A stretch of DNA of 64,000 nt from Psychrobacter sp. Pi2-1 (GCF_904846645.1 NZ_CAJHBO010000009.1:1-64000), one strand, 5' to 3'. Counted from the first letter of the stretch, positions 27,301 through 36,365 are shown. Notes: generated by a model from the letters alone, not told the origin. Numbers and translations are program-made.

Positions 27301-29191
27301 GCATATTGACCGTATCGACATGCTCTAGGGTCAACTCATACTCTTGCATCCAGATAGGCTGCTCTGGCAAGTCAAACTCATAAGTCTGTGCTGAGATAAC
27401 TGATACACCAAAGTTTTCAAGTATTGGCAATACTTTTGACAAGATAACCGGTTGCTCGCGACCGTATAGCTTTAGGTGGAGCTGGTTACGTGCATCGCCT
27501 GTCGACTGGTATAAATGCCAGAGCATCGGGTTTTCTGCAGTCAGTCCCGCCAAACGTTTCGTATCTTCGACTGCAGTACGAGCATCAAAACGCTCTTGGT
27601 AAGCAGCAGGAATATAGTTTAAGAAGCGACGATTTAAAGCGTTGGCTTGTTGCTCACCTACATTGTCGAGTAGCATTTTTTGATAATTATCATCCCATGA
27701 CTGCATGAGTGCTGATAATTTGGCTTCAAGTGTGGCGATATTGACGTCATTTACTTGACCAGGCACGGTACGTACGTGGACGTGCACACGAGCATGCGCA
27801 GATTCATTAAATTCAGTGGTAAACCCTGAAGACATACCGTTATAGGCGTCTTTTAGGACATTTTGTACTTTAATACGTAGCTCGGTGTTGAATTTGTCAC
27901 GCGGGATATAGACCAAGCACGAAACAAAACGCTGATAATGGTCGATACGGCTGAATAGACGTAAGCTTTTCTTGTCTTGTAGTTGAGTAATGCCCGAAAC
28001 AATTGGGTATAGCTCTTCGACGCTGGCTTGGAATAAATCATCACGTGGCAAAGTATTAATCACATGCATCATTTTGTGATGAGCGTGACCGTCACGTGGC
28101 AAGTCTGCCATTGCCATAATCTTATTGGCTTTTTCGCGCAATAGCGGTATTTGCTGTACAGTCAGCTGATAGGCTTGTGATGTAAGCAAACCGATAAAGC
28201 GGTATTCACCAATTAGGTTACCGTTATCATCGAACTTATGAATGCCCAAAAAGTCCATATATACTGAACGATGCACAGGTGATACACGGCTTGATTTGGA
28301 CAGCATCAACACGCGCGGCTCAGTCAACAGTTGCTTTAAACCTCTAGGCAACTGGCTAAAGCTTTCTGATAGCTTGTCTTTTTCAGAACCACGTAATAGA
28401 CCCAGACCACTGTTACCAATCGCAAATAAATCCAAATCGGTCGGTTCAGAAGTCACTTCGATAGACTGACCACCTTCCAAGCGGTATTCACGATAACCTA
28501 AGAATATAAAGTGATCGTCTAAGATCCAATCTAAAAATGCTTGGATTTCTTGTTGTGAGTAGAATACTTCTGGTAGCGGCTTAGTCGAAAGCTCGGTTTT
28601 GATGTCGTTTAACTGTGCACGCATCTGTTTCCAGTCGCCAACGACCGTATCAAGCGTGTCAATTTTTGACATAAGCATCTGTTGAAGTGCTTCCAAGTCT
28701 TCGTTGTCTTGGTAAGCAATTTCACAATGAATCAATGACATATGTGAAGTGGCACTTTCATGTGCGCCTTCGATATGCGTAATATCACCATTGTCATCAC
28801 GCTCAACACTGATAATGATATTGTAAGTACGATGAACATCGATACCTTCAGCTTCTAGGCTCATCAAAATCGTATCAACTAAGAATGGTCTATCATAAGC
28901 TGCGATTTGGATGACAGTGTGCGAGCTGTGAAAGTGCTGCTCTTCTGCTGCTGGGTTTAGTACTGTCAGCTGCGGCTTGCTGCCGTCGTAAGCTTTGAGT
29001 AGTGTAAAGTGATGTAGCGCCATGCCCGCCAAGTCAGCATTACTAATCGCCTCTGCAGTTTCTTGATGCAGCGGCTGATAATAGCTATGAATAAAATGAT
29101 CAAATAGTGATTTGTCTTTTTGTACATAACTGGTAGCAATATCGCTTATCTGGCTAATGCGCTCTTTTGCGATACTGAGGGAGTTTGGCAT
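24344..29191 (-). CDS. gdhB: NAD-specific glutamate dehydrogenase, 180-kDa class
   Basis: Catabolic oxidative deamination of glutamate to 2-oxoglutarate with NAD. At 1615 residues it belongs to the very large class known from Pseudomonas and Streptomyces. Long N-terminal ACT-like/regulatory domains precede the catalytic core, which shows GGLRWSDRMEDFRTEVLGL, KNAVIVPVGSKGGFIVK, GIGDMSGDVFGNGMLLS and the NAD-domain segment VGEGGNLGLTQQGRIEYA. An extended helical C-terminal region follows. The frame begins at 29227, but the ATG at 29191 has AAGGA at good spacing and no upstream alternative does. It is a single-gene unit divergent from purD. The symbol follows Pseudomonas usage; other names (gdh2) are in use. 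Confidence 0.95.
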   Translation of the reverse strand: MPNSLSIAKERISQISDIATSYVQKDKSLFDHFIHSYYQPLHQETAEAISNADLAGMALHHFTLLKAYDGSKPQLTVLNPAAEEQHFHSSHTVIQIAAYDRPFLVDTILMSLEAEGIDVHRTYNIIISVERDDNGDITHIEGAHESATSHMSLIHCEIAYQDNEDLEALQQMLMSKIDTLDTVVGDWKQMRAQLNDIKTELSTKPLPEVFYSQQEIQAFLDWILDDHFIFLGYREYRLEGGQSIEVTSEPTDLDLFAIGNSGLGLLRGSEKDKLSESFSQLPRGLKQLLTEPRVLMLSKSSRVSPVHRSVYMDFLGIHKFDDNGNLIGEYRFIGLLTSQAYQLTVQQIPLLREKANKIMAMADLPRDGHAHHKMMHVINTLPRDDLFQASVEELYPIVSGITQLQDKKSLRLFSRIDHYQRFVSCLVYIPRDKFNTELRIKVQNVLKDAYNGMSSGFTTEFNESAHARVHVHVRTVPGQVNDVNIATLEAKLSALMQSWDDNYQKMLLDNVGEQQANALNRRFLNYIPAAYQERFDARTAVEDTKRLAGLTAENPMLWHLYQSTGDARNQLHLKLYGREQPVILSKVLPILENFGVSVISAQTYEFDLPEQPIWMQEYELTLEHVDTVNMQVVRGQFEDSLKQIWAGRVESDSFNELVLTTKLDTYDVVVLRALSRYMLQARAPFSSAYIQQTVVKNSDISVALGSLFDARMNPKYSEEERQKKAATIQEQITAALADVDSLDEDRILRWYLDLINAMVRTNFYQVDSDGQRKDRLSFKFLAADIPNLPKPKPMFEIFVYSPRVEAVHLRGGKVARGGLRWSDRMEDFRTEVLGLVKAQMVKNAVIVPVGSKGGFIVKTKSMADGREAFQAEGIACYQTFLRGMLDVTDNIVDGNIVPPANTVRHDEDDPYLVVAADKGTATFSDIANALAAEYNFWLDDAFASGGSVGYDHKAMGITARGGWESVKRHFRMRGMDIQNRDDFTVVGIGDMSGDVFGNGMLLSTHTKLVAAFNHLHIFIDPNPDTAASYAERARLFELPRSSWADYEASLISQGGGIFSRQDKTIAISPEMKSLFDISEDSLAPNDLISALLRAPVDLIWNGGIGTYVKSANETHADVGDRANDSLRIDGNELRAAVVGEGGNLGLTQQGRIEYAQTGGRIYTDAIDNSGGVNCSDHEVNIKILLGKVVEQGDMTLKQRNELLESMTETVAELVLRQNYLQPQAIELSHIRAAANLSDHQRFIQMLESEGRLDRAIEYLPSDEEIAKRQKADTGLTNPELAVVLAYGKMWVYDNLLLSDLPDDPYFINELRKYFPDELASRFFDEMTEHRLHREIISTYLTNSVVNRLGIEALFRLFEETDQSLATIVRGYAISRDVFNVSRAWQALEALDNQVEATLLLNLELRLRDALERGVVWFINAFGQNLQVADMISRFSESVEKLTKPSGFIEQQFAQYLQEDTKRLMQKELSDNDATLFAMLPYHVDALDAALLAEQYERPVDEIATLYFEAYQVLQLDWMMDNIANLPQQDYWDRRARHALVNELSRSLRLLMDVVLSKPDAKQAFSEWRARHVDQLAAVTTEMNKLDELHSNDEEGQIGLSTLSVLMSELSGLVTK

Positions 29192-29647
29192 TTCCTGCGT
29201 CCTTTTTTTATAGATTTGGTTTAACATTTATTTATTTAAGTTTATCGATTTAGATTGACTACTGTTACTGCATATTCATGCATTGGTGCAACGGTGCAGT
29301 ATTTCCATTCACGCGACTTATTTTATTTTTATAACAGTTAGAAATTTTCTCCTTTTTTGCTCTTATTTTTTATTAATATGTAGCCATCAGAATTTAATAC
29401 TACCAATATAGTGAAGTGTAACGCACATAAGGCGCGAGCTAAAGTGTACAACATCATTTCATGAATCAGCGATGTGTCGATAACCTTTACTAATGAGACA
29501 ATGCATTTTTAGACATCGATATGGATGATTCGGTGCTGGCAGGCGGATACTCATGGTAATTGAAGGCGTTTTTTTGTTAGAATATGCCAACATATTTAAG
29601 AGCGTACGACTCGCTCACTATTAACTTTAATGCTAAGGGCAAAAGGT
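29192..29647. other. Divergent intergenic region, NAD-GDH / purD
   Basis: This stretch of about 450 bases is A+T-rich, with long T-runs near 29335-29375 and 29570. It must contain promoters for both genes. No PurR-type operator, riboswitch or gene was recognised. Confidence 0.5.
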
Positions 29648-30967
29648 ATGATGAATATTTTGGTGGTTGGCTCAGGTGGTCGCGAACACGCATTGGCATG
29701 GCAATGTGCAAAAGATGACAATGTAAAAAATGTCTACATCGCTCCTGGCAATGCTGGCACCGCCCTTGAGCCTAAATGCCAAAACGTTACGCTAGAGTCT
29801 ACCGACGCTGACGCAGGCGAGCATAGTGCTGTTATCGCCTTTTGTCAGAATAACGATATCGACATGGTAATTGTTGGTCCAGAAGCGCCTTTGGTCACGG
29901 GTATTGTTGATGCTTGTCGTGAAGCAGGTATCAAAGCATGGGGCCCAACAGCATACTGTGCACAGTTAGAAGGCTCAAAAACTTTTGCTAAAGAGTTCAT
30001 GGAGCAAAACAACATTCCAACCGCTGCTTATCAAGGTTTTACAGACGCAGTCGCTGCAAAAGCCTATGTTGATGAGCAAGGCGCGCCTATCGTTATTAAA
30101 GCAGATGGTCTTGCTGCAGGTAAAGGCGTCATCGTTGCTGAAACGATCGAACAAGCACATGAAGCTATCGACGATATGTTAGCGGACAATAAGTTCGGTG
30201 ATGCTGGCAGCCGCGTGGTTATCGAGCAGTTCTTACAGGGTGAAGAAGCCAGCTTTATCTGTATGATTGATGGTGACAACATCTTGCCAATGGCAACCAG
30301 TCAAGATCATAAGCGTGCTTTTGAAGATGATACCGGTCCAAACACTGGTGGTATGGGTGCCTACTCCCCTGCTCCAGTTGTTACCGGCGATGTCCATAAC
30401 AAAGTCATGCAGCAAGTGATACAACCAGTAGTCGATGCCATGAAAAACGCAGGCCATCCTTATACTGGATTCTTATACGCTGGTCTTATGATTGATAAGG
30501 CAGGCGACCCGTATGTCATCGAGTTTAACTGCCGCTTTGGTGATCCAGAAACGCAGCCTATCTTGATGCGCTTGCAGTCATCAATGGTCGATTTGGTCGC
30601 ACAAGGTTTGGCAGGTCAGTTACCTAGTGAAGCAAAATGGGATGCGCGCCCTGCTCTAGGTATCGTTATCGCATCAAAAGGCTACCCTGAAACTTCGTCT
30701 AAAGGTGATGTGATTGCTGGCTTGCCAGAACTAGATCCTAATAATGACGAAGCTGTTAAAGTTTTCCATGCTGGTACGGCACTTTCTAACGATAATGATA
30801 AAGAAGTCGTCACAAACGGCGGGCGCGTCTTATGTGTGACTGCGCTAGCAGATAGTATTTCTGATGCTCAGCAAGCCGCATTAGCAGTTACCGCTGCTAT
30901 TAGCTTCGATGGTGCGCAGTATCGCCGTGATATTGGTCATCATGCCATCACTCGCGAAAATGCTTAG
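29648..30967 (+). CDS. purD: Phosphoribosylamine-glycine ligase (GAR synthetase)
   Basis: Second step of purine biosynthesis: ATP-dependent joining of glycine to phosphoribosylamine. The N-terminal motif NILVVGSGGREHALAW is diagnostic. The ATP-grasp region includes KADGLAAGKGVIVAET, the EQFLQGEEASFICMIDG segment and EFNCRFGDPETQ near the metal site. About 439 residues are predicted. The frame opens at 29630 (MLRAKG...), but the paired ATGs at 29648 and 29651 are preferred because family members start two to four residues before ILVVG and AAGGG lies upstream. It stands alone here; purH, often its neighbour, is not in the window. Confidence 0.95.
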   Translation: MMNILVVGSGGREHALAWQCAKDDNVKNVYIAPGNAGTALEPKCQNVTLESTDADAGEHSAVIAFCQNNDIDMVIVGPEAPLVTGIVDACREAGIKAWGPTAYCAQLEGSKTFAKEFMEQNNIPTAAYQGFTDAVAAKAYVDEQGAPIVIKADGLAAGKGVIVAETIEQAHEAIDDMLADNKFGDAGSRVVIEQFLQGEEASFICMIDGDNILPMATSQDHKRAFEDDTGPNTGGMGAYSPAPVVTGDVHNKVMQQVIQPVVDAMKNAGHPYTGFLYAGLMIDKAGDPYVIEFNCRFGDPETQPILMRLQSSMVDLVAQGLAGQLPSEAKWDARPALGIVIASKGYPETSSKGDVIAGLPELDPNNDEAVKVFHAGTALSNDNDKEVVTNGGRVLCVTALADSISDAQQAALAVTAAISFDGAQYRRDIGHHAITRENA

Positions 30968-31404
30968 CAGCTAAGGCATCCCAAGAGACATATTGAGTGA
31001 CGTCTTAGGCAATATTTTAGATAATACGAAGGTTTCACTCAATATGTTCGATTAATAATATTTTTCTATTTTATAGCTCTACATCATTATTTGACCTAGC
31101 ACCGTGCTAGGTCTTATTTTTTATTATCTGTTTGACACTGACCTATTGGCTATAAATAGATTTCACTAAATTTTAATAACCAGTGAACTTGCTAGAAAAT
31201 CCTAGCTATTTATGAATCATACTCAAATTAGTAAGCACCTATTTATCAATAGTTACCGCTAGATATTAGCTTACAAAGTAACTATCAATGGCCAGTTCAG
31301 GCTCATAAAACCCACACGCTTTATATGATACAATTTTGTACCTGTGCATCACGTCTCCCTTGTATTGTAGGTTTCGAACCCGCAAATCAATACCAATTGG
31401 ATGA
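30968..31404. other. Intergenic region with a spaced 13-bp inverted repeat and a terminator
   Basis: ACATATTGAGTGA (30988-31000) and TCACTCAATATGT (31035-31047) are perfect complements separated by 34 bases, just after purD. The hairpin at 31093-31118 is listed separately. The rest, up to the ABC1-type gene, is A+T-rich, and no gene is supported on either strand. Confidence 0.6.
31093..31120 (+). terminator. Rho-independent terminator after purD
   Basis: GACCTAGC, loop ACCGT, GCTAGGTC, followed by TTATTTTTT. It lies about 125 bases after purD, the only upstream gene it could serve. Confidence 0.8.
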
Positions 31405-32811
31405 ATGATTATACTTATGGCAAATGATACGTCTAAACCTTTTAGCAACAAGCAGTCAATCGATAGCCTAAAAACCTCAGGGTTTGATCGTCGTATGTCG
31501 ATTGCAAAAACTTCTTTGAATATTGGTCGTCGTTGGGCGGGTAATAGCGTGTCTGGTATGTTCTTAAATAAAGAAGCACGTACTGCACGCAATCAGGCGT
31601 TTATGGAAACTCAGGCAAATTATCTGGCATCAGAGCTGGGTAAATTGAAAGGTTCGGTCGTCAAGATTGGTCAAATGCTAGCGATTTATGGTGAGCATAT
31701 ACTGCCGCCAGAGATCACGCGTGCTTTGCAAACCCTTAATGATGATACGGCAACATTGACTTGGCCGACGATTGAGCAAACATTACGCCAGTTACTGGGC
31801 AATAAACTAACCGAGCTAGACATTGATCCTGTTCCCATCGGAACTGCTTCTCTTGCTCAAGTTCACCGTGCGACCGTACTCGCCACTGGCGAACAAGTTG
31901 TGTTAAAAATTCAGTATCCGGGTGTGGCAGACGCTATCAACTCTGATCTTGCTTTGTTCAAACAATTGTTAAAAGTAAGTAATATCGTCCCTCAAACACG
32001 CGCACTCGATGCTTGGTTTGAGGAAATACGTGACCTACTCCATCACGAAGTCGATTATGAAGCGGAAGCGGCTACGACGGAGCGTTTTTACGAGCGTTTA
32101 ATCGATGATCCACGCTATATCGTGCCTAAGATCAATCGTAACTATTCTAAAAAACGTCTGCTATGTATGTCATACGAGCCAGGTATCACTGTGGTTTCAG
32201 AAGCATTGCAGCTATTACCTCATGAACGCCGCAATGCCATTGGTCAAGCGGCCATTGAAATCATGATGCAAGAGATTTTTGTATGGGGTGAGATGCAGAC
32301 AGATCCCAACTTTGGTAATTACTTAGTGCGTGTGAGCAAAAACGAAGAAGATATCGATAGATTGGTTTTGCTAGATTTTGGAGCGATTCGTCAATTTGAT
32401 GGCAACTTATTAACGATTGCCCGTGGTTTACTACGCGCAGGATATCGCCATGATCAGCAAGCAATGAGCCTTGCTATGAAAGGATATGACTTTTTCGATA
32501 GCATGAGTAATAAAGTACGTTCGGATATTGCCTCGTTATTTTTGCTTGCTACCGAGCCTTTTAGTGACCCTGAGAAAAACGCTAACATCCCTAGCGAATG
32601 TTTGGATGAGCAGAATCGATATATTTGGGCCAACAGTAAACTACATTCACGTCTATCCACTACGGCCACACGTGCAATGCAATCTTTTGAATTTAATCTA
32701 CCACCAAAAGAATTTATGTTTATTAGCCGCAAGTTTATCGGTGCATATACTTTTCTGACTGTTTTAGATGCGCATACCAACTCTAATAGTCTCGTAAAAC
32801 CTTATTTATAA
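31405..32811 (+). CDS. ABC1/AarF/UbiB-family kinase-like protein
   Basis: A 468-residue member of the ABC1 (UbiB/ADCK/COQ8) atypical kinase family, whose members support quinone synthesis or lipid homeostasis through ATPase activity. The family's KxGQ motif appears in LKGSVVKIGQMLAIYG. The Ala-rich nucleotide loop is in PIGTASLAQVHRATV. It is followed by the ATP-binding lysine in VVLKIQYPGV, the glutamate helix region and the metal-binding segment MQTDPNFGNYL with LLDFGAIRQF. There is no C-terminal transmembrane pair as in UbiB, and the locus has no ubiE/ubiJ, so this is probably a paralogue rather than UbiB itself. An alternative start is the ATG at 31417. Confidence 0.87.
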   Translation: MIILMANDTSKPFSNKQSIDSLKTSGFDRRMSIAKTSLNIGRRWAGNSVSGMFLNKEARTARNQAFMETQANYLASELGKLKGSVVKIGQMLAIYGEHILPPEITRALQTLNDDTATLTWPTIEQTLRQLLGNKLTELDIDPVPIGTASLAQVHRATVLATGEQVVLKIQYPGVADAINSDLALFKQLLKVSNIVPQTRALDAWFEEIRDLLHHEVDYEAEAATTERFYERLIDDPRYIVPKINRNYSKKRLLCMSYEPGITVVSEALQLLPHERRNAIGQAAIEIMMQEIFVWGEMQTDPNFGNYLVRVSKNEEDIDRLVLLDFGAIRQFDGNLLTIARGLLRAGYRHDQQAMSLAMKGYDFFDSMSNKVRSDIASLFLLATEPFSDPEKNANIPSECLDEQNRYIWANSKLHSRLSTTATRAMQSFEFNLPPKEFMFISRKFIGAYTFLTVLDAHTNSNSLVKPYL

Positions 32812-32823
32812 ACTGTGCAAATT

Positions 32824-32851
32824 TTTGGCCGTCCTTTAGTGACGGCTTTTT
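32824..32851 (+). terminator. Rho-independent terminator after the ABC1-type gene
   Basis: GCCGTC, loop CTTTAGT, GACGGC, then TTTTT. It lies 17 bases after the stop codon. Confidence 0.85.
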
Positions 32852-32866
32852 AATGTCTTGATTTTA

Positions 32867-32882
32867 TTTGCTTAGGCTATTT
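32867..32882. repeat. Dispersed 16-bp repeat, copy 1 of 3
   Basis: TTTGCTTAGGCTATTT occurs here and, identically and in the same orientation, at 51641-51656 and 57343-57358. This copy lies between the convergent ABC1-type and TrmB-like genes. A two-mismatch relative (TTTACTTAAGCTATTA) follows near 32933-32948. Confidence 0.85.
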
Positions 32883-32945
32883 TACATCTAATACTACTAA
32901 CTTTACTGTGTATCACTGATATAAGTCCTATATTTACTTAAGCTA

Positions 32946-33620
32946 TTATTTTTCGCTTATAGCACTTACCTGCCAATCGTCAAATCTTGTTTTATACCAC
33001 TTCGGCTTACGAATACTTAGCTCCCAACACATTTCTTGTCGGGCAAGATATTTCACTTCGAAATGAGTTCGCTGACTAGTCGCTGGCACTCGAGAACGTG
33101 TTGATGGTAGACACCACACTTTAGTTGCTTGGTGTTCTGCATTGTCCATATAGGATTCGATATTAGTCACTAATATCACCTCTCCGCCCACCTGCAAGCG
33201 TGATAATAGAAACTCAAAAAAAGGCATATTCAGCCATTGCTGATTTAGATTGTGCTGTTCAGGATTGGGATAAAGAATGAAGATTTTAGCCAAGCTGTTT
33301 GGTTTAATGGCATGCACTGTCCATGCAATCGCATCCGCATGAATCGCATCTAGGTTTGATAGATTTTGTAGAGTAGCTAATTTTGAGAATGCTTCAAATT
33401 TATTACGCGTGCGTTCAATGGCTATCAGATGCTTATCAGGATTTTGTGCAGCAAAGCTAAGTGCATGCTTACCCTTCCCTGCCCCAATTTCTAGTATTAA
33501 CGGTTTTTCATCTTTATTGTCATTGATGATATTTGGAATAATAAAGTCACGCGGTGCTGACAGTTTTTGTGGTTGAAAGGCACGCTCTTGCTGATGCGTG
33601 AGATCAATATTGTCGGTCAT
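32946..33620 (-). CDS. TrmB-like SAM-dependent methyltransferase
   Basis: A 224-residue class I methyltransferase resembling tRNA (guanine-N7)-methyltransferase. The SAM-binding motif I is LILEIGAGKGKHALSFA (about 42-58), followed by the acidic loop HLIAIERTRNKFEAF. YPNPEQHNLNQQW occupies the place of the FPDPW..KRHxKRR active-site segment of TrmB. The basic KRHxKRR part is not conserved, so the substrate may differ from tRNA guanine-46. The ribosome-binding site upstream of the ATG is AAGGAT. The gene is divergent from yacG with 189 bases between them. No second TrmB copy is in the window to compare. Confidence 0.75.
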   Translation of the reverse strand: MTDNIDLTHQQERAFQPQKLSAPRDFIIPNIINDNKDEKPLILEIGAGKGKHALSFAAQNPDKHLIAIERTRNKFEAFSKLATLQNLSNLDAIHADAIAWTVHAIKPNSLAKIFILYPNPEQHNLNQQWLNMPFFEFLLSRLQVGGEVILVTNIESYMDNAEHQATKVWCLPSTRSRVPATSQRTHFEVKYLARQEMCWELSIRKPKWYKTRFDDWQVSAISEK

Positions 33621-33809
33621 CTACTATCCTTAAAGCATTTGTCTTTTGTCATTATTCGGCCCCATGCTATTATATAGTCAATCCAATTGAATAGTAATAC
33701 AGCGATAGCAAGTACGCCTCGTTTCGTCGTAATTTCAATGACGGATGCGTTTTATGCTTATGCCATATGCAACCAATACTAATAACATTTAGGACATTTC
33801 TCTTTTATT

Positions 33810-34001
33810 ATGACTGATTCTACTGCAAGCACGCCCCCAAAGACCTACCCTTGTCCACGTTGCGGTACTCAGACGGCCTGGCAAGACAATAAATATAAGC
33901 CGTTTTGTAGCAGTCGCTGCAAGCTGATTGACTTAGGTGCTTGGGCAAACGAAGACTACACCTTACCTGCAGAAACCACGCCTTTTTCTGACGAGCTATA
34001 A
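33810..34001 (+). CDS. yacG: DNA gyrase inhibitor YacG (zinc-binding)
   Basis: A 63-residue zinc protein that in E. coli binds GyrB and blocks DNA binding by gyrase. The four zinc ligands are evident as C-x2-C in YPCPRCGT and C-x3-C in [15 protein letters not shown]. The latter continues into the highly conserved [17 protein letters not shown]. The gene precedes argD by 40 bases in the same direction and is probably co-transcribed with it; its usual partner coaE is not here. Confidence 0.93.
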   Translation: MTDSTASTPPKTYPCPRCGTQTAWQDNKYKPFCSSRCKLIDLGAWANEDYTLPAETTPFSDEL

Positions 34002-34041
34002 CCCACACTCTTACTCAATTATTATACAAAGGATGCTTTAC

Positions 34042-35223
34042 ATGTCTGCTACTTACCTGATGCCCACTTATAATCGTCAACCAATCAGCTTTACACGCGG
34101 TGCAGGCAGTTGGCTCTATACCAAAGATGACACGCCTTACTTAGATGCCTTAACTGGTATCGCGGTATGCGGCTTAGGACACTGTCATCCACAAGTCACT
34201 GACGCGATTCAGCAGCAAGCAGGTACGTTAATTCATACAAGTAACTTGTTTGGCATTGATTGGCAAGAGCGCGCTGGAGAGATACTATGTACCGCCGCCC
34301 AAATGGACAGTGTGTTTTTTGCCAATAGCGGCGCTGAAGCCAATGAAGCTGCATTGAAACTGGCACGTTTATACGCGTACAAACAAGGTTTTAAACGTCC
34401 AAAAGTTATCGTAATGGAGCAATCGTTCCATGGTCGTACGTTATTATCTTTGTCAGCTACTGCAAATCCAAAAGCGCGCGAAGGGTTTTATACGCTAGAT
34501 GAGGACTTTATTCGTGTGCCATTTGGCGATATAGCTGCCGTTAAACAAGCTGCTCAAGAACATGATGACATCTGCGCTATCTTTGTAGAGCCGATTCAAG
34601 GCGAAGGTGGCCTAAATACGGCAGCCAATGGCTTCACTTATCTTGAAGAGTTGCAAGCAGAATGTGACGCTCATAACTGGCTATTTATGCTGGATGAAGT
34701 GCAAACAGGTAATGGCCGTACGGGTAAATATTTTGCTTATCAACATAGCAATGCTCGCCCTGATGTGTTGACGACAGCCAAAGGTCTAGGTAATGGTTTC
34801 CCAGTCGGTGCGTGCATGGTACGTGGCCGCGCCAATGGTCTGTTTGGTGCTGGTAGCCATGGCTCTACTTATGGTGGTACGCCATTGGCCAGCCGCGTGG
34901 TACATAGCGTATATGACGTGCTAGCAAATAGTAATATTATGGAAAACGCAGTAACTGAGGGTTTATTTATCAGAGAAAGTATCGTTGATACATTTGGCCA
35001 ACATGGCGTTAGTAGTCGCGGTGCAGGTATGATGATTGGTATCGCGCTACCTGAAGATATGGATTGTAGCCAACTGGTGGATCGTGCCCGTGATGAGCAA
35101 AAGCTGATCATTAATGTGACCGGTGGTCATGTTGTACGTTTGCTGCCGCCGCTTAACATGAGCCGTGATGAAAGCACACAAGTCGCTGAGCGTTTAATCA
35201 ATCTGTTGAAGCCATCATTTTAA
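34042..35223 (+). CDS. argD: Acetylornithine/succinyldiaminopimelate aminotransferase
   Basis: A PLP enzyme that converts N-acetylglutamate semialdehyde to acetylornithine in arginine synthesis; it often also acts in lysine synthesis. There are 393 residues from the ATG at 34042, chosen because AAAGGA is eight bases upstream; an in-frame opening from 33937 overlaps yacG. The PLP-binding lysine is in TTAKGLGNGFPVGA. Other class III aminotransferase motifs are FFANSGAEANEAALKLAR, EPIQGEGG and MLDEVQTGNGRTG. The next gene is on the other strand, with a terminator between. Confidence 0.94.
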   Translation: MSATYLMPTYNRQPISFTRGAGSWLYTKDDTPYLDALTGIAVCGLGHCHPQVTDAIQQQAGTLIHTSNLFGIDWQERAGEILCTAAQMDSVFFANSGAEANEAALKLARLYAYKQGFKRPKVIVMEQSFHGRTLLSLSATANPKAREGFYTLDEDFIRVPFGDIAAVKQAAQEHDDICAIFVEPIQGEGGLNTAANGFTYLEELQAECDAHNWLFMLDEVQTGNGRTGKYFAYQHSNARPDVLTTAKGLGNGFPVGACMVRGRANGLFGAGSHGSTYGGTPLASRVVHSVYDVLANSNIMENAVTEGLFIRESIVDTFGQHGVSSRGAGMMIGIALPEDMDCSQLVDRARDEQKLIINVTGGHVVRLLPPLNMSRDESTQVAERLINLLKPSF

Positions 35224-35251
35224 AGCATGCTTCAACGTTAATAACAGACAA

Positions 35252-35293
35252 CAAAAAAGCCTATAGATGATTCATTATCTATAGGCTTTTTGC
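35252..35293. terminator. Bidirectional rho-independent terminator
   Basis: AAAAAAGCCTATAGAT and ATCTATAGGCTTTTT arms surround a short loop between the convergent argD and LysR-type genes. Confidence 0.92.
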
Positions 35294-35343
35294 TAACTGC
35301 TTATTGCTAACTAAAAACGTTTCGTGCGTAGTGAGAACAACAC

Positions 35344-36243
35344 TTAGTTTGCATGGAAGTATTTTTTCAGTACTTCTAGGCAACGAGTAATTTTAGCTGG
35401 CTGTTGGTCGCGATTTAAAGTGACCGCATATAGCACAAAGCTTGGCAATTGATAGCCAGTCAACACTTCTACCAGCTCTCCACTTTCAAGCTCTTTTTTG
35501 ACGTCCATTTCTAACATTCTAACCAAACCATGACCTTCTTTAGCCAACGTCGTTGCCATAAACACGTTATTGGTATAGATACGTGAGTTCATTTTGACAC
35601 GCGTTTTTTTGCCAGTTTCAGTCTGAATCATATCGATCTGATTGGCATCTTTCATGATTTCAATACAGATTAATTGATGCTCAGCCAAATCTTTAGGCGT
35701 ATTTAGCTTACTGTGCTGACGCAAATACTGAGGTGAAGCAACCAACAGTTGGCGCACATCGGTCAATGGATGACTGCTCAAACTAGAATCATTAATCGAT
35801 GGACTCATGCGAATAGCAATATCAATACGCTCATCAATCATATCGATATAATGATTGTCAGCTAGATAGGTGACGCTTAAATCATCATGTGCCGCCATCC
35901 ACGTAGAGAGTGCCGGCAGTATGTGATTAACACCAAGCTCAGGAGTCGTCGATACACGCAAGCTACCTGCTAGCTCATCACGCAATTGATTAACTTTGAT
36001 ACGCCCTTGCTCTGCTGCACTAACGACATCTTTTGCCGCTTCATAAAAGCTCTCACCAGCTTCTGTTAAGCTTAGCTTACGAGTCGAGCGATGTAGCAAC
36101 ACCACGCCAAGCTCGTTCTCTAGCGAACGAATTTGCTGACTGACTGCACTGGTTGTAATACCTAGCTCACGTGCAGAGCCACTAAAAGAGCCATGTCCGA
36201 CCACACTGGCGAACACAGCCATACCGCGTAAATTATCCAACAT
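35344..36243 (-). CDS. LysR-family transcriptional regulator
   Basis: A 299-residue LysR regulator. The N-terminal winged helix (residues 1-60) shows SARELGITTSAVSQQIRSLE followed by LGVVLLHRSTRKLSLTEAG. The C-terminal periplasmic-binding-protein-like effector domain begins near residue 90 (LRVSTTPELGVNHILPAL). The regulon is unknown. It lies between argD and dnaX, each read independently, and no divergent target gene is adjacent, which is unusual for LysR proteins. It belongs to the single-HTH CrgA/AaeR-like branch by its start MLDNLRGMAVFASVV. Confidence 0.9.
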   Translation of the reverse strand: MLDNLRGMAVFASVVGHGSFSGSARELGITTSAVSQQIRSLENELGVVLLHRSTRKLSLTEAGESFYEAAKDVVSAAEQGRIKVNQLRDELAGSLRVSTTPELGVNHILPALSTWMAAHDDLSVTYLADNHYIDMIDERIDIAIRMSPSINDSSLSSHPLTDVRQLLVASPQYLRQHSKLNTPKDLAEHQLICIEIMKDANQIDMIQTETGKKTRVKMNSRIYTNNVFMATTLAKEGHGLVRMLEMDVKKELESGELVEVLTGYQLPSFVLYAVTLNRDQQPAKITRCLEVLKKYFHAN

Positions 36244-36365
36244 ATTCTCACCTAAACGTCATTTCAGTTTTTAATATAACTTAACCATTATAACGACTTT
36301 GCATTCATCTTATCGTTATCAAATGGTTCTCTCTTGTTTGATAAATATATTTTGACCCGTAATAA

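Noticed and set aside
29560-29590. Promoter TTGAAG / TAGAAT before purD
   Set aside because: The spacer is about 12 bases, too short for a sigma-70 promoter; the alternative -10 is poor.
31365-31385. GGTTTCGAACCC resembling a tRNA T-loop
   Set aside because: The flanking stem does not pair and no D-arm, anticodon arm or acceptor stem can be built around it.
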